DNA from: Streptomyces cellulosae
GTDB taxonomy: Bacteria > Actinomycetota > Actinomycetes > Streptomycetales > Streptomycetaceae
Assembly (NCBI RefSeq): GCF_000721105.1
Contig: NZ_JOEV01000010.1
Coordinates: 190,729 to 254,728 of the forward strand
DNA: 64,000 bases
Direction: 5' to 3'
Shown here piece after piece: positions 39,751 through 47,472 of this stretch (within the stretch, counting starts at the first letter, position 1; each line of letters begins with the position of its first letter). The notes under the pieces are model-generated. The model did no database searches and had not been told where the DNA came from. It saw only the letters and a list, made by a program, of their open reading frames with translations. The position numbers were made by a program, and so were the translations under genes.

Positions 39751-39770
39751 ATGCCTATATAGTGGCACCA
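39751..39770 (-). promoter_or_regulatory. Second copy of the TGGTGC-ACTATAT element
   Basis: ATATAGTGGCACCA (39757–39770) is the reverse complement of TGGTGCCACTATAT, matching 13 of 14 bases of the element in front of the cyclase gene. GATGCC and GGCACC form an approximate dyad around TATATAGT. The surrounding 97-bp gap (39723–39819) is AT-rich and should hold the promoter of the second gene block. It is either an operator shared with the first or an antisense -10. Confidence 0.45.
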
Positions 39771-39819
39771 ACGCTTCTAGTTGCGCCCTTCGTCCGCTCA
39801 CCCGTGAAAGGCAACCGAG

Positions 39820-40596
39820 ATGCCCCATACGACCGTCGACAGCGCGACCGTGCACTACCGCACCGAGGGGCAGGGCCCCGGCCTGCTCCTGGTGCACGGC
39901 ACCGGCGCCACCGGTGACGCCAACTACGGTCATCTGCTGCAGGAGTTCACAGAGCACCGCACGGTGATCCTCCCCGACTACGCCGGCAGCGGCGGCACCA
40001 CCGACGACGGCCGGCCGCTGACGCTGGAGCAGCTCGCGGACCAGGTGCTCGGTGCCGCCGACGCGGCCACCGACGAGCCGGTCGACGTCGTCGGGTTCTC
40101 GCTCGGCGCGCTCGTCGCCGTCATGGCCGCGGCCCGGCGTCCCGAGCGGGTACGCCGACTGGTGCTGGTGTCCGGCTGGGCCCGCAACGACGACCTGCGC
40201 AAGCGTCTGGGCTTCACCCTCTGGCGCCGGCTGGCCGACCTCGACCCGGAGCTTTACTCGCACTACATCAGCCTGCTGCTCTTCACCCCGGGCTTCCTGG
40301 CGAACCTGGACCCGGCCACGTTCGACGAGGCCGTGGGCGGCGCCGCGGTCAACGAGGGCACGCTGCGTCAGATCGAGCTCGGTCTGGAGGCCGACATCCG
40401 CGAGCTGCTGCCGAACATCGGCGTCCCCACGCTGGTCGTCGGCTGCCGCCACGACCAGCTGGTCCCCGTCGAACACTCGCGGGAACTGCACGACGCGATC
40501 CCCGGCAGCACATACCTGGAGATCGAGAGCGGCCACCTGGTGCCGGCCGAGGCGCCGGACAAGCTGGTGGACGCCATCCGGACCTTCCTGAACTGA
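39820..40596 (+). CDS. Alpha/beta hydrolase, cyclitol cluster
   Basis: ATG 39820 gives 258 residues and no signal peptide. The core has LLLVHGTGATGDANY (oxyanion), the nucleophile elbow VVGFSLGALVAV (Ser near 92), acid in GCRHDQLVPVEHS, and His in IESGHLVPAEAPD. It belongs to the general esterase/lyase group. With two O-acyltransferases downstream it may trim acyl esters (maturation or resistance), or catalyse C–C or ester bond cleavage of an intermediate. A strong hairpin follows its stop. Confidence 0.82.
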   Translation: MPHTTVDSATVHYRTEGQGPGLLLVHGTGATGDANYGHLLQEFTEHRTVILPDYAGSGGTTDDGRPLTLEQLADQVLGAADAATDEPVDVVGFSLGALVAVMAAARRPERVRRLVLVSGWARNDDLRKRLGFTLWRRLADLDPELYSHYISLLLFTPGFLANLDPATFDEAVGGAAVNEGTLRQIELGLEADIRELLPNIGVPTLVVGCRHDQLVPVEHSRELHDAIPGSTYLEIESGHLVPAEAPDKLVDAIRTFLN

Positions 40597-40622
40597 CCTC
40601 CCTCCGGCACGGGACCCGAGGT

Positions 40623-40652
40623 GGGCGGCCGGACACCGATGTCCGGCCGCCC
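40623..40652 (+). terminator. Hairpin after the alpha/beta hydrolase
   Basis: GGGCGGCCGGACA pairs perfectly with TGTCCGGCCGCCC (13 bp) around CCGA, 27 bp past the stop. Confidence 0.75.
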
Positions 40653-40675
40653 GCCCCTGCCCGCTTTGGCGATGC

Positions 40676-40708
40676 ACATCGAGCCCACATCGAGCCCACA
40701 TCGAGCCC
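40676..40708 (+). repeat. Three tandem ACATCGAGCCC units
   Basis: Perfect 11-bp units at 40676–40686, 40687–40697 and 40698–40708 end 20 bp before the acyltransferase start, in its leader. The 11-bp spacing is about one helical turn, so they could be protein sites. Confidence 0.8.
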
Positions 40709-40728
40709 AAGAGGAATGAAGCCTGCCC

Positions 40729-41961
40729 ATGGCCATGCAACAGACCCCACCATCCGAGCTCATACGCCCTTCGGTCACCACGTCCGGCTCCACGGAGCCC
40801 GCCGGCACCGCCACGGACACCGGCGAGGCACCGCGGGTCGGCAACCGGGCCGTCCGGCTGCCGTCCCTCACCGGAATGCGGTTCCCGGCGGCGCTCCTGG
40901 TCTTCCTGTTCCACGTCTCCCTGCCCGCCGGCTGGCTCATGCCCGGTGACGCCAACTCCACCCTCTACGCCCGCCTGGTCGAACAGACCGGCGGCGTGGG
41001 CGTCACCTTCTTCTTCGTCCTCAGCGGCTTCGTCCTCGCCTGGTCCGCCAGAGAAGGGGACCCGTCCACGTCGTTCTGGCGCCGCCGGTACGTCAAGATC
41101 GTGCCGAACTACCTCGTTGCCTGGGCGCTCGCGATGCTGCTGACAGCGGCCGGTACGGCCGCCTGGCGTTCGGGCGTCACCTTCTTCATGCTCCAGTCCT
41201 GGGTGCCGGACTACGACACCAACTTCAGCGTGAACGCGCCCGGTTGGTCGCTGTCCACCGAGGTCTTCTTCTACCTGTGCTTCCCGCTGCTGTTCGCCGG
41301 GGTCCGGCGGATCGCGCCGCGGCGGCTGAAGTTCTGGATCGTGGGCGTGATCGCCGGGGTGGCCGTCACGCCCTGGCTGGCCATCACCTTCATTCCCGCG
41401 GGCGACGTCTACATGTCGAACGAGCCCGGCGTCTCCGGCCTCCACCTCTGGTTCGCCTACGTCTTCCCGCCGGCCCGGCTGCTCGACTTCCTGCTCGGCA
41501 TCCTGGTCGCCCGCGCCGTCATGCTGGGTCGCTGGCGTGACATCGGCCTCGTCCCGGCCGGCCTGCTGTTCGTGGCAAGCTACGTGATCGCCGAACTCCC
41601 GGGCATGCCCTACCTGTTCGCCCAGCGGGCGGTCTGCCTCGTGCCGTGTGCCCTGCTGATCGCGGCCGGAGCGCTCGCGGACGCGTCGGGCCGGCCGACC
41701 CCCTTCCGCAGCCGCGCGATGGTCTGGCTCGGTGAAGTCTCCTTCGCGTTCTACCTGCTGCACTTCATCGTGGTCTCCGAGGCACGCAACCTGCTCGGCG
41801 CCCGCTTCGACTCCGTTCCGGCGGTGGTCGCCCTCGTCGTCGCCGAGTGCGCGCTGGCGGTCCTGGTCTCCTGGGCGATGTACGCCTGGATCGAAAAGCC
41901 GCTGGTACGGCGCTGGTCCCGCGCCCGGGCCAAGACTCCCGAAGCCGCCACCGTCGCCTGA
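40729..41961 (+). CDS. Membrane O-acyltransferase (acyltransferase-3 family), first copy
   Basis: ATG 40729 gives 410 residues; AAGAGGAATGAAGC lies upstream. A ~45-residue disordered N-terminus is followed by the family start RLPSLTGMRFPAALLVFLFHVS (conserved Arg and His in helix 1), then GGVGVTFFFVLSGFVLAWS with FWRRRYVKIVPNY, WSLSTEVFFYLCFP, and a final helix pair ending YAWIEKPLVRR. There are about 10 membrane helices. By family it moves acyl groups onto sugars, antibiotics or wall polymers across the membrane. It is closely similar to the second copy at 43.2 kb. Confidence 0.85.
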   Translation: MAMQQTPPSELIRPSVTTSGSTEPAGTATDTGEAPRVGNRAVRLPSLTGMRFPAALLVFLFHVSLPAGWLMPGDANSTLYARLVEQTGGVGVTFFFVLSGFVLAWSAREGDPSTSFWRRRYVKIVPNYLVAWALAMLLTAAGTAAWRSGVTFFMLQSWVPDYDTNFSVNAPGWSLSTEVFFYLCFPLLFAGVRRIAPRRLKFWIVGVIAGVAVTPWLAITFIPAGDVYMSNEPGVSGLHLWFAYVFPPARLLDFLLGILVARAVMLGRWRDIGLVPAGLLFVASYVIAELPGMPYLFAQRAVCLVPCALLIAAGALADASGRPTPFRSRAMVWLGEVSFAFYLLHFIVVSEARNLLGARFDSVPAVVALVVAECALAVLVSWAMYAWIEKPLVRRWSRARAKTPEAATVA

Positions 41962-42009
41962 TCCCCCGCCACCGTCGCCTGATCCCCCGTCACCGTCGCC
42001 TGATCCCCC
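41947..42009 (+). repeat. Three 21-bp tandem repeats across the acyltransferase stop
   Basis: GCCACCGTCGCCTGATCCCCC and two copies with at most one change occupy 41947–41967, 41968–41988 and 41989–42009; the stop codon lies in the first unit. They look like recent duplications at the gene boundary. Confidence 0.85.
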
Positions 42010-42042
42010 GTCACCGCCCCGCACGACCGAAGGTGCATACCC

Positions 42043-43224
42043 ATGCCGTTCCGACTCGCCGCGCTGATCCTCGCGATCTTCTGCGTCGGCACCGCGGAGC
42101 TGTCACCCAGCGGCATGCTGGACGACCTCTCCGCCGACCTCGCCGTGAGCATCGCCACGGCCGGCCTGCTGGTGACCGCGTACGCGTTGACGATGGTGGT
42201 CGGCGGCCCGGCGGTCACCGCGCTCACCACGCGCGTGCGCCGCAAGACCCTGCTCGTGGCCCTGCTGGCGGTCTTCGTGCTGGGCAACGTCGTCTGCGCC
42301 CTGGCACCCGGCTTCGGCGTGCTGATGACCGGCCGGGTACTGACCGCGGCGGTGCACGGCACCTTCATGGCGGTCTGCGTCGTGACCGCGGGAGACATGG
42401 TCGGACCGGGCAAGGGCGGCGGCGCCGTCGCCGCGACCCAGCTCGGCATCAACCTCGCCACCGTCCTCGGCGTGCCCATGGGCTCCTTCCTCGCCCAGCA
42501 CTACGACTGGCGGGCCCCGTTCGGCGTCGTCGCGGCCCTGGCCACGGTGGCCATCGGCCTCGTCCTCGCCTGGGTGCCCGACACCCCCGCCCCGACCGTC
42601 ACGGCGGCTCACGAAGCCCGGGTGTTCCGCCGCCCGAACGTGTGGGGAACGGTGGGCGTCACCGTGCTCTGCTCCGCCGGCATGTTCACGCTGATCACCT
42701 ACATGGTGCCGCTGCTGACCGGCGTGGGCCGCCTGCCCAGGCAGTGGGTGCCCGCCGTGCTGCTCGCCTACGGTGTGGGCTCCATCGTGGGGAACCTGCT
42801 CGGCGGGCGGTTCGCCGACCACGGCATCGACCGGGCCGTCGGACATCTGTCCTGGGCCCTGGTGGCCGTATGCCTGCTCGTCTGGCTGCTCGCCCCGTAC
42901 GGGCCCGCCGGGGCGCTCGCCCTGGTGCTGTTCTCGCTCGCGACCTTCGCCCTGATCCCCGGCCTCCAGGCCAAGGTGCTGACCGAGGCCGCCGACGCGC
43001 CCACGCTCTCCCTGACCGCGAACATGTCCGCCTTCGGCCTGGGCGCGGCGCTCGGCTCGTGGCTCGGGGGCCTGCTCACCGAATCCGCGTACGGCACCCG
43101 CGCCGTCCCCCTCGGAGCCGCCGCGCTCACGGCGTCAGGCGCACTGCTCGTGCTCGGCCTGCGCCGCGCGGCCCGTCGTACACCGCACACCTTCCCCATC
43201 GCCGTATCCACCCCTGAGAGGTGA
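42043..43224 (+). CDS. MFS exporter, cyclitol cluster, second copy
   Basis: ATG 42043 gives 393 residues and 12 helices. It starts directly with a membrane helix (LAALILAIFCVGTAELSPSGML), the DHA1 AraJ/PbuE-like pattern, followed by LVTAYALTMVVGGPAVTALTTRVRRKTLL (motif A) and GVPMGSFLAQHYDWRAPFGVVA (motif C, G-x-P-x-G). It is not obviously the sister of the first MFS gene and is more like sugar-efflux and drug-efflux types. It sits between the two acyltransferase genes, suggesting export of an acylated product. Confidence 0.85.
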   Translation: MPFRLAALILAIFCVGTAELSPSGMLDDLSADLAVSIATAGLLVTAYALTMVVGGPAVTALTTRVRRKTLLVALLAVFVLGNVVCALAPGFGVLMTGRVLTAAVHGTFMAVCVVTAGDMVGPGKGGGAVAATQLGINLATVLGVPMGSFLAQHYDWRAPFGVVAALATVAIGLVLAWVPDTPAPTVTAAHEARVFRRPNVWGTVGVTVLCSAGMFTLITYMVPLLTGVGRLPRQWVPAVLLAYGVGSIVGNLLGGRFADHGIDRAVGHLSWALVAVCLLVWLLAPYGPAGALALVLFSLATFALIPGLQAKVLTEAADAPTLSLTANMSAFGLGAALGSWLGGLLTESAYGTRAVPLGAAALTASGALLVLGLRRAARRTPHTFPIAVSTPER

Positions 43225-43227
43225 GCC

Positions 43228-44436
43228 GTGGTCACCGCACCACTCCCTGTCCGGACCCTCCCGTCCGCCGACGAAACCCCTTCCAGACGCCCGGCACCGC
43301 TGCCCTCGCTCACCGGCCTGCGGTTCTTCGCGGCAGTCCTGGTCTTCTTCTTCCACTCCTCGTTCTTCGAGCCGCTGACCAACCCCTTCGCCGACCGCGG
43401 TCAGGCCGAGGGCTTCCAGTGGCTGTTCAGCAAGGCGGGCTGGATGGGGGTGTCCTTCTTCTTCGTGCTGAGCGGCTTCGTCCTGACATGGTCCAGCAGA
43501 CGGGACGACACGGTCATCGGGTTCTGGCGCCGCCGCCTGCTCAAGATCTTCCCCAACCACGTCGTCATGTGGGCGCTGGCGATGCTGCTCTTCGCCGGGG
43601 CGGCGACCCCGCTCACCGCGTGGCTGCCGAACCTGTTCCTGCTGCACTCGTGGTTCCCGCAGCATGACATCTACATCAGCGTCAACGCACCGAGCTGGTC
43701 GCTCTGCAGTGAGCTGCTCTTCTACCTTCTCTTCCCGTTCCTCATCGGGCCCGTCCGGCGGATCAGGACCGAGCGGCTGTGGGCGTGGGCAGGCGCCACC
43801 GTGATCGGCATGGCGGCCCTCGAAACGGCCGTGGACCTGCTGGTGCCGGATCAGCCGCGCACGCCCGAGGGGTTCCCCATCTCGTCCGCGCAGTTCTGGC
43901 TCGGCTACAACTTCCCCCCTGGCCGGCTCTTCGAGTTCGCCCTCGGCATGCTCATGGCCCGGCTGGTCCTGGCGGGCCGGTTCCCCCGCATCCCTGTGAC
44001 CGCCGCTGTCGCGCTGGCGGTCGCGGGCTACGCGCTGGCGCTGAACGTGCCGTTCCTGTACGGCTTCACCGTCGCCACCATCGTTCCGGTCGCCGTGCTG
44101 GTCTGTGCGGTGGCCATGGCCGACATCGACGGCCGGCGCACCCTGCTGAGCGCCCGGGCGATGCGGTGGCTGGGCGAGGTGTCCTTCGGCTTCTACATGG
44201 CCCAGTACGTGGTCCTCTACTACGGCCGGATCCACGTACTGCACAACAGGACCTACGGTGTGCTCGGCGGCGTGCTCGAACTGCTCGCCCTGTTGCTGGT
44301 CACCCTGGCCCTGGGCTGGCTGCTGATGGTCTGCGTGGAACGCCCGGTCATGCGCCGCTGGGCCCGTCCCCGCGACCGGACACCCCGGACGGCTGCCGGG
44401 CCGGTCGGGGGCCTGGTCGCGCACAGCTCCGACTGA
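43228..44436 (+). CDS. Membrane O-acyltransferase (acyltransferase-3 family), second copy
   Basis: GTG 43228 lies 3 bp after the MFS stop; the product has 402 residues. It repeats the layout of the first copy: PLPSLTGLRFFAAVLVFFFHSS, GWMGVSFFFVLSGFVLTWSS, FWRRRLLKIFPNH, WSLCSELLFYLLFP and a late GEVSFGFYMAQYVVLYYGR. The two copies are clearly paralogues within one cluster. The last 89 bp overlap the 3' end of the convergent MAB_1171c gene. Confidence 0.85.
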   Translation: MVTAPLPVRTLPSADETPSRRPAPLPSLTGLRFFAAVLVFFFHSSFFEPLTNPFADRGQAEGFQWLFSKAGWMGVSFFFVLSGFVLTWSSRRDDTVIGFWRRRLLKIFPNHVVMWALAMLLFAGAATPLTAWLPNLFLLHSWFPQHDIYISVNAPSWSLCSELLFYLLFPFLIGPVRRIRTERLWAWAGATVIGMAALETAVDLLVPDQPRTPEGFPISSAQFWLGYNFPPGRLFEFALGMLMARLVLAGRFPRIPVTAAVALAVAGYALALNVPFLYGFTVATIVPVAVLVCAVAMADIDGRRTLLSARAMRWLGEVSFGFYMAQYVVLYYGRIHVLHNRTYGVLGGVLELLALLLVTLALGWLLMVCVERPVMRRWARPRDRTPRTAAGPVGGLVAHSSD

Positions 44437-45757
44437 CCGTGCCGCCGGGGTGCCGCCCGCAGGAGGAAACGGCGTGCGGGCACAGGTGCGAAGCGTACGT
44501 CTGGGTGCCCGTACGCAGCTCCTTCAGCCCCTGGGAAAGTTCGATCAGCCCCGCGAGGTCGCTCTCGTAGTCGGCGTCGTGGCCACCGCCCGGCGCCACG
44601 ATGATCGACGGCGCCGAAGCCGCATCACCCGCGAGGTCCGTGTCGCCGTGCAGGCGCAGGGCCCGGTCGACCAGGCGGACGACGTCCGGCCCGACGGGCG
44701 TGCCGACCGCCGTCGTGGGCACTTCCTGCGCGGCGTGGTTTAGATACGGGCTGAGCCGGGTCAGACCGTCCCGGCACTCCACGTATCTGCGGTACACGGC
44801 CGAGCTGTAGTCCAGGGGCGCCAGCCGCCGGTACCGGGAGGAGGAGTCGAGTACCAGCTCCGGATAGAGGTCCACGAGCCGCTGCCACAGCTCCTCCAGC
44901 CCTCGGAACCGGGCCCGGTGGCAGGACCGCTCCCGCAGGAACTGAACCGTGCTCGCCAAGCACGGCAGGCTCAGGCCGGCGCACACCACGATGGCGGCCA
45001 CCTGGCCGAAGACGAAGACGTTCGCATACGTGACGTGATGCCCGAAGTCGCGGCACGCACGGCAGTTGACCCACAGGATGCGGAAGGCGCAGCTGAGGGA
45101 GAGCCCCAGGAGCCCGGCGGAGACGGCACCCAGGGAGATACGGCGCAGCGGCCGGCCGCGCCGGGCGTAACGGGCGGCGAACACAGCGCACTTGGTGTAT
45201 CCGAAGATCAGGTAGGCACCGCCGATGTCGTAGAACGCGCGCACGCGCCAGTCGTCCAGGTAGGGAGCCGCCAGGGTGTGGTCACGCAGATGCGGCGGCA
45301 GCAGCACGGTCAGCACGGTCATCGCCGTCAGGCAGCACAGGCAGAGCAGCACCTCCCACCGGCTGCCCAGGGACCGGCGCTGCAGCGGATGCTCGCACAG
45401 GAAGCCGATCATCAGGCACAGCCCGGCCAATATGGCCACGTTGTACGTGAGTTTCGTGAACCCGGTGAAGGTGAGGTCGTCCAGTAACGCGTGACCGGGC
45501 AGCTGGCCCAGCACATTTCCCATGCCGAGCAGAAACATCGACAGGCACAGATGCAGCCGCATCGGAGCGCGAAAGCGCTGCCGGATCAGCAGGGGAAGCG
45601 TCCACACCGTGCCACCGAGCAGCGTGACGACTGTCACGAGATTCACGCTGCTCACGCCGACCAACCCACACGTACTCGCGCGCACCGCAGTCTTCGGCCC
45701 CTCATGCGTCTCCCCGCCCGCCGAATCTTTTCCGAAATCCACATCAAGACGCGCCAT
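44348..45757 (-). CDS. MAB_1171c-type multipass membrane protein
   Basis: The frame runs from ATG 45757 (469 residues); GTG 45655 would give SSVNLVTVVTLLGG, a start nearer the family norm. Seven or eight membrane helices fill the first ~270 residues, with Cys/Arg pairs between them (ILWVNCRACRDFGHHV). A cytoplasmic helical domain follows (FRGLEELWQRLVDLYPELVLDSSSRYRRLAPLDYSSAVYRRYVECRDGL), and the final ~45 residues (RHPGGTVSRSCARPG...) look like run-on sequence over the acyltransferase end. Such proteins usually accompany XRE and ImmA/IrrE genes in actinobacteria; their biochemical role is unknown (transport or sensing are the suggestions). Confidence 0.72.
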   Translation of the reverse strand: MARLDVDFGKDSAGGETHEGPKTAVRASTCGLVGVSSVNLVTVVTLLGGTVWTLPLLIRQRFRAPMRLHLCLSMFLLGMGNVLGQLPGHALLDDLTFTGFTKLTYNVAILAGLCLMIGFLCEHPLQRRSLGSRWEVLLCLCCLTAMTVLTVLLPPHLRDHTLAAPYLDDWRVRAFYDIGGAYLIFGYTKCAVFAARYARRGRPLRRISLGAVSAGLLGLSLSCAFRILWVNCRACRDFGHHVTYANVFVFGQVAAIVVCAGLSLPCLASTVQFLRERSCHRARFRGLEELWQRLVDLYPELVLDSSSRYRRLAPLDYSSAVYRRYVECRDGLTRLSPYLNHAAQEVPTTAVGTPVGPDVVRLVDRALRLHGDTDLAGDAASAPSIIVAPGGGHDADYESDLAGLIELSQGLKELRTGTQTYASHLCPHAVSSCGRHPGGTVSRSCARPGPRPARQPSGVSGRGDGPSGA

Positions 45758-46277
45758 CGAGCCCCTGCTGACCGCCTGTCAACTTACGGTGCGCGCGTGG
45801 GAGGCGGCAAATGACCTCGTTTCCCCCTGTGTACGGGTGGCGCTGCCTCCGCAGGTTCCCCAACTCCCAGAGCCGACTGCGGGTCCGCGATCGCCGCTCA
45901 CCGGCGCCTGGGCCGCGCGAGGAGAGCGACCTGGTCATCCGGGACCTCTCCACGTTCCAGGACATCCACGGTGAGCCGGACGGACGCGTGGAGCAGGTGC
46001 TGCAGAAGGTCGAGGGCAGTGGGGCGAGCGCGCTGCACCGCGTGAACCTCCTCGCAGATCGAGCTCATTGCGCGGGCCGCTCCGAGCCGGCCACGATGAC
46101 CAGGCGCCTCACCCGCAAAACCCCCGCACCGGCTCCGTCCCGAGTTGTTCGGCCGCCGCTGAGACCGGCTCCGGGACCTGGCTCATCTCCGGGACCTCGC
46201 TACGGAGACCGGCGAACACGCTCGTGAGGCTCATGCCGGCGGGGCGGCGGAGAGCCCGACCGCCGAGTGGCTGGGCG
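45758..46277. other. Mostly gene-free stretch with one possible short coding remnant
   Basis: On the minus strand, 46068–45898 encodes a 56-residue frame (MSSICEEVHAVQRARPTALDLLQHLLHASVRLTVDVLERGEVPDDQVALLARP, shown here only to describe it as helical and protein-like). It overlaps by ATGA a preceding frame ending VIVAGSERPAQ. This looks like the junction of two old coupled genes, both truncated. I do not recognise them. No other feature is visible here. Confidence 0.35.
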
Positions 46278-47046
46278 TCACATCCGACCGTTCCTGTCCG
46301 CGCCGGTCGGCGCCGGCGTTTCGGAGGCGACCGGCGTGGCCTCCAGGTGATCCCGCAGCCACTGCTCGGTGTTGCTGACGTGCAGCAGTGCGGCGGCCTG
46401 GCTGAGTGAGGCGTCGCGGCGGGACAGGGCCATGAAGATCGCCTCGTGCTCCGCGAGGGTTCGCCCCGCGGCCTGGCCGTCGACCAGGCCGCGCCAGATG
46501 CGGGCCCTCAGGGTGCGGCCCGAGACGCCCTCCAGGAGCGTGACCAGTGACTCGTTGCCCGTGGCGGCGACCACCGCGCGGTGGAACGCCGCGTCGTGCG
46601 CGTTGAGTTGCTCGACATCGTCGCGGGCCTCCCGCATGGCGTCCAGGTGCCGCTTCGCCTCGGCCAGGCCCTCGTCGGAGATCCGGGTGGCGGCCAGCGC
46701 GGTGGCGACCGGTTCGAGCAGCCGCCTGACCTCCATCAGGTCCAGCAGGGCGCCCGGGTCGCTCTGCATCAGGTCCACCGCACCCCCGAGACCCTCCAGC
46801 AGCAGACTCGGCTGCAGGCTGGTCACATAGGTGCCGTCCCCCCCGTCTGACCTCCAGCACCCGTGCGACGGAGAGCGCCTTGACCGCCTCCCGGGCCAGA
46901 TTGCGCGACAGTCCCAACTGCGCGGCCAGCTCCGGCTCCGGAGGCAGCTTGGAGCCCGGCGGAAGCGCGCCCGATCGAATGAGTTCACGCATCTGCTCGA
47001 TGGCTTTGTCTGTCAGGGACAAAGGGGACCTCTCTCCGAAAGACAT
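46278..47046 (-). pseudogene. Frameshifted FadR/GntR-type regulator
   Basis: From ATG 47046 the frame encodes a wHTH (LTDKAIEQMRELIRSGALPPGSKLPPEPELAAQLGLSRNLAREAVKALSVARVLEVRRG). At 46840–46846 seven consecutive G (minus strand) break the frame. Six G would restore RRGDGTYVTSL, and the FCD domain continues in the other frame: DLMEVRRLLEPVATALAATR, HDAAFHRAVVAATGN, HEAIFMALSRRD. The whole protein would be ~255 residues, normal for the family. It is either a recent pseudogene, a slippage-controlled gene or a sequencing error in a homopolymer. Confidence 0.8.
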
Positions 47047-47059
47047 GTGATGTCTACTC

Positions 47060-47362
47060 TTGAATGAGCACGCGGTCGACCTCGGCAACGGCTACCACAA
47101 GCTGGAGAACCGCACCAACGGCCTCGTCGGCGACGGCTGGGGCGCAACGAACGACGGTGCCCCGGCCAGGCAGCAGGCGTGGAACGGCAGCACCGACCAG
47201 CAATGGCTGATCACCCACCGCGGCGACGGCCGCTACTCCCTCGCCAACCGCACCACCGGCCTGGTCCTGGACGGCGGCGGCAACGTCTCCTCCGGCTCCG
47301 TGACAAAGCAGCGGACCTGGGGCACCAGCACCAACCTGCTGTGGACCTTCACCAAGGTCTGA
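47060..47362 (+). pseudogene. C-terminal ricin-type lectin domain fragment
   Basis: About 100 residues match the end of a CBM13/ricin beta-trefoil: YHKLENRTNGLVGDGWGATNDGAPARQQ, then TDQQWLITHRGDGRYSLANRTTGLVLDGG, then TNLLWTFTKV. There is no signal peptide and no catalytic domain; the frame begins 14 bp from the divergent FadR-type start codon, so the 5' part was lost. In intact proteins this domain ends secreted glycoside hydrolases. A hexamer repeat begins immediately after the stop. Confidence 0.7.
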
Positions 47363-47364
47363 CC

Positions 47365-47472
47365 GATCCCGATCCCGATCCCGATCTCGATCCCGATCCC
47401 GATCTCGATCCCGATCCCGATCCCGATCCCGATCCCGATCCCGATCCCGATCCCGATCCCGATCTCGATCCG
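47365..47472 (+). repeat. GATCCC hexanucleotide microsatellite (18 units)
   Basis: Eighteen consecutive hexamers: mostly GATCCC, with GATCTC at units 4, 7 and 17, and GATCCG last. It is non-coding but open in several frames (Asp-Pro repeats). Confidence 0.92.

Noticed and set aside
28990..46000. Second attachment-site copy of the tRNA-Thr 3' end
   Set aside because: Reading through the accessory region I did not see another copy of the T-arm/acceptor sequence. A computed search would be needed to be sure.
45811..46227. Plus-strand open frame of ~138 codons
   Set aside because: It is low-complexity, Arg/Pro-rich and without hydrophobic core; the minus strand looks more protein-like but truncated.
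47365..47472. Asp-Pro repeat protein encoded by the hexamer array
   Set aside because: The frames through the array have no start with a ribosome site and no non-repeat domain; it is a microsatellite.
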